Assembly: GCA_030148365.1 (NCBI GenBank)
Contig: JASBTO010000157.1
Location: 1 to 18,420, forward strand
Length of the DNA: 18,420 nucleotides
Reading direction: 5' to 3'
DNA from: Kangiellaceae bacterium
Lineage (GTDB): Bacteria; Pseudomonadota; Gammaproteobacteria; Enterobacterales; Kangiellaceae
Positions 1 through 6,966 of the stretch are shown piece by piece (position 1 is the first letter of the stretch; each line of letters opens with the position of its first letter). A program made the position numbers and the translations under genes. The notes beneath the pieces were generated by a model. That model worked only from the letters and a program-made list of their open reading frames with translations, was not told the origin of the DNA and searched no databases.

Positions 1-1
1 A

Positions 2-532
2 AAGGATCGGCCTGACAGGGCGCTCTTGATCATCGAGGACTCTACCAGCAATCCGTGGGAAAAATTCGAACTGCTGCGGGATCAGTGCGCGGCCGGTTAT
101 GACCTGTCCCGGCTATCGCTCCTGTCGCTGTACCGGGGCGCCAAGGTATTCAGTTTCTATCGGCTGTCCCGGCAACCGACAGCAAGCATTTGTGAATTGC
201 CACCCCTCGGCGCCCTTGAAGGACTCGACAAGCGGGCCAGGGTTTCCGGCATTGTGGAGTTAGGCGGTTGGGCGTTCTGGCCCGGCAATCCGCAACAAGC
301 CATCCGGTTTCTGCTCGACGGCGTCGAAATACCGGCACAGGTTCGGGTCCGGCCACGGCAGGATATCGCCGAGCAATGGTTTGGGGCCTATGCCGACAAC
401 CGGAAGACGGGCTTTTCGGCCAGCATCGATTTCTCCGGCGCGAGTCCCGGCCGGCACCTGCTGGAGCTGCAAGCCGGCGATGGCGAGGGCAATTGGGAAA
501 CCGTGGCGGACAGGAAAATCCGGATCCAGTAA
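2..532 (+). CDS. 3' part of an unidentified protein with a C-terminal beta-rich domain (5'-truncated)
   Basis: The frame is open from the left edge of the window to a TAA at 530-532, so the true start lies outside. A TTG at 26 is the first possible start inside but is unlikely to be the real one. About 176 residues are visible. The first 50 or so (DRALLIIEDS, then LSLLSLYRGAKVFSFYRL) look like the end of a globular alpha/beta domain. The last ~100 (GWAFWPGNPQQAIRFLLDG to the end, with the turn SPGRHLLELQAGDGEG) alternate short strands and Gly/Asp turns, like the small beta-sandwich modules attached to some cell-surface glycosyltransferases and methyltransferases. I do not recognise the enzyme. 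It converges on the cyclotransferase-like gene with a 43-base gap and no clear terminator. The reading frame is well supported by base composition and continuity; the function is open. Confidence 0.7.
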   Translation, partial: KDRPDRALLIIEDSTSNPWEKFELLRDQCAAGYDLSRLSLLSLYRGAKVFSFYRLSRQPTASICELPPLGALEGLDKRARVSGIVELGGWAFWPGNPQQAIRFLLDGVEIPAQVRVRPRQDIAEQWFGAYADNRKTGFSASIDFSGASPGRHLLELQAGDGEGNWETVADRKIRIQ

Positions 533-575
533 GCGGCGGCCGGTAGTCTGGACGTACGCAATCAAAAGTTAGATC

Positions 576-932
576 TTAACCGGCGTCGGTATACACCCAG
601 GCGCGGAACCCTGAGTCCAGGTTGACGGCAATGCGCCGATATTCCGCCACCTCGTAACGATCCGCTTTGGCGAGTTCGTCGACGGTAATTTTCAGGATCT
701 TGCCCGGGACCTGATCGCCGGGCCGGCCGGTGGGCCGGATAATCGGGTGGGACTTGCGGCCGCTCGTGGCGAGCACGGAGGCGGAGTCGATCTCGACGGT
801 AAACAGTGCGAATCCGGACAGGGTGTCCGGGCGCACTTCCGGTGTTCGCGAGAACACGGACAGTTGCACCGGCTCCAGCAGCAGTGTGCCATAGGCAAAC
901 AGCAATTCCCGTGGCGCGCCGTCATCAGGCAC
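576..932 (-). CDS. Gamma-glutamylcyclotransferase-like (AIG2/GGCT fold) protein
   Basis: 118 residues if begun at the GTG at 932-930. The family signature is visible: a substrate-loop FAYGTLL at residues 12-18, HPII...VPGKIL in the middle (62-80), and DRYEVAEYRR at 91-100, where Glu94 is the best candidate for the general acid/base. Members of this fold convert gamma-glutamyl amines or peptides to 5-oxoproline; the substrate here cannot be read from sequence. The GTG start is chosen because an AGGAAGG Shine-Dalgarno lies 8 bases upstream and because it overlaps the sulfotransferase stop in the string GTGCCTGA, a typical coupled arrangement. A longer frame to 1142 exists, but that extension lies entirely inside the sulfotransferase gene and does not resemble the family. 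The gene is the second of a two-gene unit. Confidence 0.75.
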   Translation of the reverse strand: MPDDGAPRELLFAYGTLLLEPVQLSVFSRTPEVRPDTLSGFALFTVEIDSASVLATSGRKSHPIIRPTGRPGDQVPGKILKITVDELAKADRYEVAEYRRIAVNLDSGFRAWVYTDAG

Positions 933-1779
933 CGGAATAACCTTCCTGCTGCAGAAAATCGCCATGCATGTCGTCAATCCGCGCGACCGCTTCTTCCGAA
1001 ACGTGGTTTCGCCAGTCGCCGACAATCCCCTTGCGGAAATGGGAGCTCCGGTTTTCTTCCCCTTCACGGCGCCCGCCGGAGAGTTTCCGGAAACTGCATT
1101 GCTCAATGCATGCTCCGGCAACTTTGGCCGACTCCTCAACACCGAGAAATTTGAAAATATTCTGTAAAGCGTCAGGGCCGGACTTCAGGTCCTCGTAGCG
1201 GATTTCCAGATAGTCATTTCTGAACGGATCCGCGGAGGCCCGCACTGACTGGAGGGACGACTTCCAGTTGTCGATCAATGACAGCACCAGTTTTTCCAGG
1301 GAGCCATAATTCCGGGTGGCCTCCTCAGGATTGACCCGTTGCCCGTGGAACCACATGGAGACGGCAACATCTCTCGGATCCCGAAGCACATGAATAAACT
1401 TCGCGCCCGGAAGCAGCTGATGAAGCAACTGGAAATTGGCCGAATTCACCGGCGTGCGCTCGCCGACCGCGGGCAGTTGTTTGCCGCCGGTCTGCATCCG
1501 CAACCGGGATTTGATGGCGTCCCGCAAAAGCGCCCGGGCTTCTGCTTCCTGTAACAGGGGGTAAGGGGCGAGTTCCTGGAACTGCTGATTGTTATGATTG
1601 AGTTGCTGGTTGTAATTCCGGACGGCCTGAACCAGGTTCGGGATCAGGAAATCCACCAAATGGCCTTCGCCCCGGCAACTGATGGCCGGGTGGGCATCGA
1701 GCAGTAATTGCAGCCAGGTGGTCCCCGACTTGCCCTGGCCGCCTACGAAAAAAAACTGTGGGTCGTCTATAGCACTCAT
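925..1779 (-). CDS. PAPS-dependent sulfotransferase family protein
   Basis: 284 residues, the usual size for single-domain sulfotransferases. The 5'-phosphosulfate loop GKSGTTWLQLLLDAHP starts at residue 16, with Lys17 in the catalytic/PAPS position. The 3'-phosphate-binding segment VLRDPRDVAVSMW spans 131-143, with Arg133 and Ser141 as the canonical contacts. RYEDLKSGP later in the protein also fits the family. It should transfer a sulfuryl group from PAPS to a hydroxyl or amine; no signal peptide or membrane segment is seen, so it is probably cytosolic. The acceptor is unknown; a carbohydrate or a small metabolite is possible. It is the first gene of a unit whose second gene is a cyclotransferase-like protein overlapping it by 8 bases. 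The ATG at 1779 has no strong ribosome binding site but is the natural start, just ahead of the PAPS loop. Confidence 0.9.
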   Translation of the reverse strand: MSAIDDPQFFFVGGQGKSGTTWLQLLLDAHPAISCRGEGHLVDFLIPNLVQAVRNYNQQLNHNNQQFQELAPYPLLQEAEARALLRDAIKSRLRMQTGGKQLPAVGERTPVNSANFQLLHQLLPGAKFIHVLRDPRDVAVSMWFHGQRVNPEEATRNYGSLEKLVLSLIDNWKSSLQSVRASADPFRNDYLEIRYEDLKSGPDALQNIFKFLGVEESAKVAGACIEQCSFRKLSGGRREGEENRSSHFRKGIVGDWRNHVSEEAVARIDDMHGDFLQQEGYSGA

Positions 1780-2176
1780 ATGTCCGGTCTTGCTGGTTTT
1801 TTATTTTTCCCCGCCCCGCGAAGGATGTTCGCGAGACCCCCGCAGCACACACTCGTCACCTCCGTGCCCAGGGCTGCCCCCGCTGCTGCCCGGCATTTTT
1901 CGGGACAGGTACACGCAAAGCGCGCTGCCCGGTAATAGTACCCTAATCCGGTTAACCGGTAATACCGTCAGCCTTTGCCCGGCCGGTCTTGCCTTTCTTT
2001 CCAAACCTCCATGCCTTTGCTATCTTGGTTATAGCGCAGGATGCGCGGAGATTATTGAATATCGGGAGGTTAAGGATGACCGTCTGCTTTTGCCCGTCGG
2101 CTATTGTTCTGTTTTCACTGACCCAATCTGTTGTCCCTGCACAGGCAGGCTGTCTTCAATTCCGGGGAGACTGCCA
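1780..2176. other. 397-base intergenic region between divergent sulfotransferase and comM
   Basis: No conserved gene is visible here. The comM frame stays open through it, but the translation is low-complexity and unlike the family. It holds a short stem (CGCGAA/TTCGCG, 1817-1833), a 12-base palindrome with flanking direct repeats (1929-1964), and a short ORF with a strong ribosome binding site (from 2076). Both flanking promoters should lie here; I found no convincing paired -35/-10 elements. Confidence 0.6.
1929..1964. repeat. 12-base palindrome linked to 9-base direct repeats
   Basis: CCGGTTAACCGG at 1948-1959 is a perfect palindrome. CCGGTAATA occurs at 1929-1937 and again at 1956-1964, so the second copy shares its first four bases with the right arm of the palindrome. 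The position between two divergent genes would suit a regulator-binding site, but no known operator is recognised. Confidence 0.4.
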
Positions 2177-2192
2177 ATGTCTCTCGCGCTAG
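2076..2192 (+). CDS. Possible 38-residue Cys-rich leader ORF overlapping the comM start
   Basis: An ATG at 2076 follows GGGAGG (2064-2069) at 6 bases, one of the better ribosome binding sites in the window. The 38-residue product has five cysteines (4, 6, 26, 33, 35) and a hydrophobic stretch AIVLFSL followed by VVPAQA, vaguely like a signal peptide. It ends at TAG 2190-2192, 16 bases inside comM in another frame, so its translation could influence comM. It could equally be a chance ORF: no homolog is recognised and its codon pattern is not distinctive. Confidence 0.25.
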   Translation: MTVCFCPSAIVLFSLTQSVVPAQAGCLQFRGDCQCLSR

Positions 2193-3697
2193 TCTACAGC
2201 CGCGCCGCGGCAGGTATTGATGCGCCCCTGGTGACCGTGGAAGTGCATCTGTCCAACGGGCTGCCGTCTCTGTCTATTGTCGGCTTGCCGGAAGCGGCCG
2301 TGAAGGAGAGCAAGGACAGGGTTCGCAGCGCCATCATCAATTCCAACTACGAATTTCCGATGCGGCGCATCACCATCAATCTGGCGCCCGCCGACTTGCC
2401 CAAGGAAGGCGGTCGTTTCGATCTGCCGATTGCCATCGGCATTCTGCTGGCGTCGGAGCAACTCAGGGTGCCGGATGTGTACCGCTACGAATTTGCCGCG
2501 GAACTGGCATTGAACGGCGAACTCAGGCCGGTGCGAGGCGTATTGCCCGTTGCCGCTGCGGCCCGGGGGGCGGCGCGTAGTCTCGTGGTGGCGGAGGAAA
2601 ATCTGGCCGAAGCGGGTCTCGTGCAAAATGGTCGGTGTTGCGGCGCAGCCTCTTTGCTGGAAGTGTGTGCCGGTCTGATGGGCCAGGACATACTGCGACC
2701 GCCGGCACCGCTCAATGGCCATCATGCTGTGCGCGGGGCGCCGGATCTGAACCAGGTGATCGGCCAGTATGCCGCCAAGCGGGCGCTGGAAATCGCGGCA
2801 GCCGGAAACCATAACCTGTTACTGATTGGTCCACCGGGCACCGGCAAGACCATGCTGGCGACCCGGCTGGCCGGGATCCTGCCCGCCCTGTCCGACGAGG
2901 AAGCCATGGAGTCGGCGGCCATCCGCTCGATCAGCCAACAGGGCTTCGATATCAGCCAGTTTCGCACCCGACCGGTGCGCCAGCCTCATCACTCATCCTC
3001 GGCGGTGGCGCTTGTAGGGGGCGGCTCCCATCCGCGGCCCGGGGAAATCTCCCTGGCCCATAACGGCGTCCTGTTTCTGGATGAATTGCCGGAATTTGAC
3101 CGGCGGGTGCTGGAGATGCTGCGGGAACCCATGGAGTCAGGCCGGGTCTCGATCAGCCGGGCGGCCCGACAGGCGGAGTTTCCGGCCCGCTTTCAGTTGA
3201 TGGCCGCCATGAATCCTTGCCCCTGTGGTCATTTCGGTAATCCCCAGGGCAATTGCCGATGCTCCCCCAATCAGATCCGTCGCTACCTGAACAAATTGTC
3301 AGGTCCGTTTATTGACCGTATCGATCTGCAAATTGAAGTGCCGGCGCTGCCGACCCGGGAGCTGATGGCGCGCCGGCGTCATGAAGGCGAAACCAGCGCC
3401 GTGGTACGGGAGCGGGTAGTGGCGGCCCGGCAGCGACAGCTGGAACGGCAGGGAAAATGTAATGATTGCCTGGTGGCCGGGGAACTGGACAGCCATTGCC
3501 GCGCCAATGGCGGCGGGCGGCAGTTGCTGGAAGCCGCCATGGAGCGGCTGGGTTTGTCCGCCAGAGCCTATCACCGGATCTTGCGGGTCGGCCGGACGAT
3601 TGCGGATCTGGCCGGCGAGGATTGCATCAGCGCCACCCATCTTGGCGAGGCTATCGGTTTCCGGAAGCTCGAGCGCTTTGTCAAAGCCCTGTCCTGA
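2177..3697 (+). CDS. comM: YifB/ComM-family Mg-chelatase-like AAA+ ATPase
   Basis: 506 residues from the ATG at 2177, the usual ComM length. In naturally transformable bacteria ComM is a hexameric AAA+ helicase that drives branch migration during integration of incoming DNA; many non-competent species also keep it. The N-terminal domain (1 to ~170) carries the family's opening MSLALVYSRAAAGIDAPLV and IVGLPEAAVKESKDRV. Walker A GPPGTGKT is at 218-225 and Walker B LFLDE ends at Asp302-Glu303. A four-cysteine cluster (Cys348, 350, 360, 362) precedes the sensor/lid region. The start is supported by GGGGAG 7 bases upstream and by the family's N-terminus; the frame runs on upstream to 1682, but that part does not resemble ComM. 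It ends 26 bases before the stop of the convergent pirin gene. Confidence 0.95.
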   Translation: MSLALVYSRAAAGIDAPLVTVEVHLSNGLPSLSIVGLPEAAVKESKDRVRSAIINSNYEFPMRRITINLAPADLPKEGGRFDLPIAIGILLASEQLRVPDVYRYEFAAELALNGELRPVRGVLPVAAAARGAARSLVVAEENLAEAGLVQNGRCCGAASLLEVCAGLMGQDILRPPAPLNGHHAVRGAPDLNQVIGQYAAKRALEIAAAGNHNLLLIGPPGTGKTMLATRLAGILPALSDEEAMESAAIRSISQQGFDISQFRTRPVRQPHHSSSAVALVGGGSHPRPGEISLAHNGVLFLDELPEFDRRVLEMLREPMESGRVSISRAARQAEFPARFQLMAAMNPCPCGHFGNPQGNCRCSPNQIRRYLNKLSGPFIDRIDLQIEVPALPTRELMARRRHEGETSAVVRERVVAARQRQLERQGKCNDCLVAGELDSHCRANGGGRQLLEAAMERLGLSARAYHRILRVGRTIADLAGEDCISATHLGEAIGFRKLERFVKALS

Positions 3698-3723
3698 ACG
3701 CCTCGACCGGACGCTTCTACTAT

Positions 3724-4602
3724 TTATCCGGAGGTCGCTTCCGGGAGTTGTCCGAACTCGCCCTTGTTGAAATCTTCGACCGCCTGGCGGATCTCCGCCT
3801 CGTCATTCATCACAAAGGGCCCGTAGCCGACGATCGGCTCGTCGATAGGCTCGCCGCTGAGCAACAGCAGTCTGGAGTCGCTATCGGCCTGCACGGAAAT
3901 CGCTTGCTGATCTCGCTCGAACACCACCATTTGTGCGTCCCGGGCCTGTTCACCGCTGTGCAGGGTAATGGCGCCTTGCAGCACGATCAGCGCCAGCGTA
4001 TGGCCTTCCGTCAGCGTAAATTCCGCGGTCTTGTCTTTGCTCAGTCGGACATCCAGAACGGTAACCGGCGTAAAGGTCTGCGCCGGTCCCTGATGGTCAC
4101 CGTAATGGCCGGCGATCACCCGGACACTGCCCGCAGCATCCGCCAGGTCGATGTCGGGAATATCCGATCGGAGCAGCGTCTGGTAACGGGGCCGGGCCAT
4201 TTTGTCCCGGGCCGGCAGATTGACCCACAGTTGCACCATTTCCAGGACACCCCCGGCACGGGTGAAGGCGGGGGAGTGAAACTCTTCATGAATAATCCCG
4301 GCAGCTGCGGTCATCCATTGCACATCGCCGGGACCAATCTTGCCGCCGGCGCCGGTGGAGTCCCGGTGGCAGACCTCGCCGGCATAGACAATGGTGACCG
4401 TTTCGAAGCCGCGATGGGGGTGGGCGCCGACGCCGCGGGGCTCTTCCGAGGGTTTGAATTGCGTCGGGCTGGCATAGTCGAGCATCAGAAAAGGACTCAA
4501 TTGTTCACCATGACTCTGGTAGGTGAACAGCGAGTGCACCGGAAATCCGTCACCGACCCAGTGGGGCCGGGGCGCATCAAAAACTCCCAGAACTTTTTTC
4601 AT
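3724..4602 (-). CDS. Pirin family protein (bicupin)
   Basis: 292 residues, standard for pirins. The metal site is readable in the N-terminal cupin: His61 and His63 in AHPHRGFETVT, and His105 and Glu107 in IIHEEF, matching the 2-His plus His/Glu set of human pirin. The C-terminal half (VTVLDVRLSK through HTLALIVLQGAITL) is the second, degenerate cupin. Pirins are iron or other metal binding proteins; some have quercetinase activity, others act in redox signalling, and the role here is not given by sequence. Start ATG at 4602 follows TGAGG at 5 bases; the frame continues upstream through the DUF899 gene but that part is not pirin-like. It lies 14 bases after the DUF899 stop, so the two are very likely co-transcribed. 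Confidence 0.93.
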   Translation of the reverse strand: MKKVLGVFDAPRPHWVGDGFPVHSLFTYQSHGEQLSPFLMLDYASPTQFKPSEEPRGVGAHPHRGFETVTIVYAGEVCHRDSTGAGGKIGPGDVQWMTAAAGIIHEEFHSPAFTRAGGVLEMVQLWVNLPARDKMARPRYQTLLRSDIPDIDLADAAGSVRVIAGHYGDHQGPAQTFTPVTVLDVRLSKDKTAEFTLTEGHTLALIVLQGAITLHSGEQARDAQMVVFERDQQAISVQADSDSRLLLLSGEPIDEPIVGYGPFVMNDEAEIRQAVEDFNKGEFGQLPEATSG

Positions 4603-4616
4603 ACAGACCTCACGGG

Positions 4617-5300
4617 TTACAGGTAATGCTTTTCCAGGTATTCGGAGCGGAAATTCTGTGGCGGCGTCATGACATCGGGACGCCCCTCCGGCGTCATGTC
4701 CATCAGGTTCCAGTAAACCCAGACAGTGTCGACATGATTGCCGATGCTTTCGGTGCCCCAGAAATGGTAGATATCTCCCCCATCCCGGGTGAAGACCTGC
4801 ATGACCGGTTGCAGATCTTTGTCGGCGTCGCCGGTCTGGCACCGGTAGTCCGTCAGATAGGTATTGTGTTCCGCCGAGACCAGATCAATGTGGGACCAGC
4901 CGCGCTCTCTGGCCCAGGCATTGAGCTTTTCGGCCGGCGCCTTGGCAACCACCACCAGAGCCGCATCCCGCGCGACGGAGATGGCGGCCCGATCGAAGCC
5001 GTCGATCAGGGACGTGCAGGACGGACAGGGCTTGTCCCAATGCTTGCCGAACATGTAGCTGTAAAGCAGCAGGGTAGAGTGGTCGCCGAACAGTTCCGCA
5101 AAGCTGACTGCCTGCCCCAGGTTTCGGTCATTGGCGCCGGTAAACCGGTAGTCTTCCTTCAGCTTGCCGCCCCTGGGCAGCTGCCGTCGCTGCGCCGCCA
5201 CAGCCTTGACCTGCTCCACCAGGCGCTTTTCCTCTTCCAGCAAAGCATCCCGGGCCTGGCGATACTCCTTCGATTCATTCGGATAGCGTAATTCAGACAT
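4617..5300 (-). CDS. DUF899 family thioredoxin-like protein
   Basis: 227 residues. The family's landmarks are present: an N-terminal charged helix (RQARDALLEEEKRLVEQV), DYRFTGAN, and a thioredoxin-fold segment LLLYSYMFGKHWDKPCPSC with Cys92 and Cys95 in a CxxC, followed by HIDLVSAEHNTY and near the C-terminus VWVYWNLMDMTPEGR. DUF899 proteins are thought to be thioredoxin-fold oxidoreductases, but their substrates are not established. The start at 5300 is set by a CAGGAG ribosome binding site 6 bases upstream and the family N-terminus. A weak minus-strand -10 (TAGAAT, 5344-5339) lies upstream without an evident -35. It is the first gene of a unit with pirin. Confidence 0.9.
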   Translation of the reverse strand: MSELRYPNESKEYRQARDALLEEEKRLVEQVKAVAAQRRQLPRGGKLKEDYRFTGANDRNLGQAVSFAELFGDHSTLLLYSYMFGKHWDKPCPSCTSLIDGFDRAAISVARDAALVVVAKAPAEKLNAWARERGWSHIDLVSAEHNTYLTDYRCQTGDADKDLQPVMQVFTRDGGDIYHFWGTESIGNHVDTVWVYWNLMDMTPEGRPDVMTPPQNFRSEYLEKHYL

Positions 5301-5436
5301 AAGAGACTCCTGTCGACGGGTGCGCCGCGAACCCAACCATTCTAGCGGATCCGGACCCGGTTCTGCTGTAACCGGATGCACTTGTGGAGCGGGCGCGCAG
5401 TGAAACATCCGGTAATCCTGTCCGCCAACCCCGGAA

Positions 5437-5464
5437 TTGCAGATTTGTCCGGGGGTGTTAGGAT
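5437..5464 (+). promoter_or_regulatory. Weak candidate promoter for the exported HExxH protein
   Basis: TTGCAG (5437-5442) and TAGGAT (5459-5464) are separated by 16 bases and lie 25 bases before the ATG at 5490. Each hexamer matches the sigma-70 consensus only in part, so this is tentative. Confidence 0.25.
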
Positions 5465-5489
5465 TGGATCACTACCTTCAGGAGAAGTC

Positions 5490-6584
5490 ATGGCAAGGGA
5501 CAGTCACAAGGTTTACCCGGTATCGGGGCCCCTCAGCCGCGGGCGAGCCGGCCGGTGGCGACGCGGGTTGCTGCTTGTTGTAGCCGGCCTGATGGCGGCC
5601 CTTCCCGTACCCGCCGCCGACAAGCTGGTTCGTTTCAATGGCGTCCAGGTTCTCGATACGCTGGGCGGATATCACATTGCTTCCCAGTCCTGGCTGCCTT
5701 GTCAGGCCCGAAAATGCCTCGGTGAGTATGGCGACGAGGACGCGTCGGCATTCGACGAGTGGCATGCGGGCAACTATCAGGGTTGGGACTGGCGTTTTAT
5801 GGTGACCTGGGAGGCGGCCAAAAGCCTGAACAATTACCGGAAGCCGAAACTGATCCCCGAAGATATGGTGGCCAAATATCTGCCCCCGGTCATGGAGACC
5901 CTGATCGATAATCTGCACGCCGTCGCCGGCAAATCAATCCCGGCTGCCACGCTCGAAATAAGGCTGGTTGCCTTTGACGAGTCCGTCGAGCATCTGGAGG
6001 CGAATTTTGATCGGACCCGGGTACCGCTCAAGTACTATTTCCAGCTCCCTGATCCGAACCGGGTCCGTGATCTCAAACATTATCTCGCCCACACCTTTGA
6101 AGGGATCGGTCAGATTGTCAGCCACGAGTATTCCCACGTGCTGTTCGGGCTGGATCGGGAAAAATATGCCGTCACCAACAGCACTCTCGTCAATGAGGCC
6201 ATGGCGGAGATAGTCGGCACCTGCGGACACTATGCCGTCTATCGGGTGATGGTTGAACGGCTGAATATACGGGAAGATTTTGCCTTTCTGTATCCGGAGC
6301 AGGAGTCAGATTTGCTGAGCCCGCCTTACCGGCATCCGTCGGTCGCCGAACTGCAAGCGGCCTCTCGTGAGATTTATGCCCAGCCCCGTCCCGGCCACTC
6401 CGGCTATGTGCTCGGCAAGCTCAACCTCGCTCATTATCTCGGGCGCGGTACCATCCCGAGGAAAGGCGGCAAGCGGCTCGGCCAGCATCTGTTGGCCTTT
6501 TGCAGCAGTCTCATGGCGGCGCCGGCGGATCTGGCAACGGCTTTTTATCAGCCGGTGAATCCCGCCACTCGCGGCCAGCGATAA
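5490..6584 (+). CDS. Exported HExxH zinc-metallopeptidase-like protein, family not recognised
   Basis: 364 residues from ATG 5490, which has AGGAG 5 bases upstream. The N-terminus is a Sec-type signal: basic RGRAGRWRRG, hydrophobic LLLVVAGLMAALPV, then PAA with likely cleavage near residues 42-44. So it should be periplasmic or secreted. The motif HEYSH at 212-216 is a zincin signature, and NEAMAE downstream offers Glu236 or Glu239 as the third zinc ligand, as in gluzincins with HExxH and a Glu 20-25 residues later. There are five cysteines in the mature part, including CQARKC near the N-terminus, possibly disulfide-bonded. I cannot name a family or substrate. Its last 74 bases overlap, on opposite strands, the 3' end of the YeeE-like gene. 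It may be a peptidase or an inactive relative. Confidence 0.8.
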   Translation: MARDSHKVYPVSGPLSRGRAGRWRRGLLLVVAGLMAALPVPAADKLVRFNGVQVLDTLGGYHIASQSWLPCQARKCLGEYGDEDASAFDEWHAGNYQGWDWRFMVTWEAAKSLNNYRKPKLIPEDMVAKYLPPVMETLIDNLHAVAGKSIPAATLEIRLVAFDESVEHLEANFDRTRVPLKYYFQLPDPNRVRDLKHYLAHTFEGIGQIVSHEYSHVLFGLDREKYAVTNSTLVNEAMAEIVGTCGHYAVYRVMVERLNIREDFAFLYPEQESDLLSPPYRHPSVAELQAASREIYAQPRPGHSGYVLGKLNLAHYLGRGTIPRKGGKRLGQHLLAFCSSLMAAPADLATAFYQPVNPATRGQR

Positions 6585-6966
6585 CCCCACCGATGGCCAT
6601 GGCGGCCACAAACCACAAAGCTTCGCCCGGATTGTAGCTGAGCGCCGCCAGCGCAGGACCCGGGCAGTAGCCGGCAAGGCCCCAGCCCACGCCGAAAATG
6701 CCGGCGCCGGCCAGCAAAGTCCCGTTAATGCCTGCGGACGTCGGCAACCGGAAGCGGGCCGCCAGCAATGGTCGGGAGCGAGTCCGGATCAGGGCAAATC
6801 CGGGCAGGCTGACGACCAGGGCGCTGGCCATAACCCAGGCGAGGGTCGGATCCCAGTCGCCGGCAACGTCCAGAAAGCCCAGAACCCGTTCGGGGCGGAT
6901 CATTTCGGACCATGCCAGCCCGGCGCCGAACAGCAGGCCACAGAGGGTGGCTACCAGCAGCCGCAT
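6511..6966 (-). CDS. pmpB: YeeE/YedE-like half-transporter, second subunit (PmpB type)
   Basis: 151 residues with about four hydrophobic segments (LLVATLCGLLFGAGLAW, TLAWVMASALVVSLPGFALI, GTLLAGAGIFGVGWGLAGY, ALWFVAAMAIGGVIAG). GVGWGLAGYCPGPAL is the conserved cysteine-bearing segment of the family. YeeE/YedE proteins import thiosulfate or related sulfur species; in many bacteria the protein is split into two halves encoded by adjacent genes, as here. Its ATG (6966-6964) shares one base with the TAA of the preceding gene (TAATG), implying coupled translation. The C-terminal tail (SPADKKPLPDPPAPP) is hydrophilic and proline-rich and lies in the part overlapping the convergent metallopeptidase-like gene, so the tail may be a recent extension. 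Confidence 0.85.
   Translation of the reverse strand: MRLLVATLCGLLFGAGLAWSEMIRPERVLGFLDVAGDWDPTLAWVMASALVVSLPGFALIRTRSRPLLAARFRLPTSAGINGTLLAGAGIFGVGWGLAGYCPGPALAALSYNPGEALWFVAAMAIGGVIAGREWRDSPADKKPLPDPPAPP

Noticed and set aside
933..1142. Longer start for the cyclotransferase-like gene
   Set aside because: The added residues are encoded inside the sulfotransferase gene in another frame and do not resemble the family; the GTG at 932 has a clear ribosome binding site.
1817..1833. CGCGAA/TTCGCG stem as a terminator
   Set aside because: It sits between two divergent 5' ends, has only six pairs and no T-tract, so termination is not expected here.
1682..2176. Upstream extension of the comM frame giving a 671-residue protein
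   Set aside because: The extension overlaps the sulfotransferase start, is low-complexity, and the family begins at the ATG at 2177, which has a good ribosome binding site.
3466..4626. 386-codon plus-strand frame across the comM 3' end and pirin
   Set aside because: Covers parts of two well-identified genes and shows no recognisable domain.
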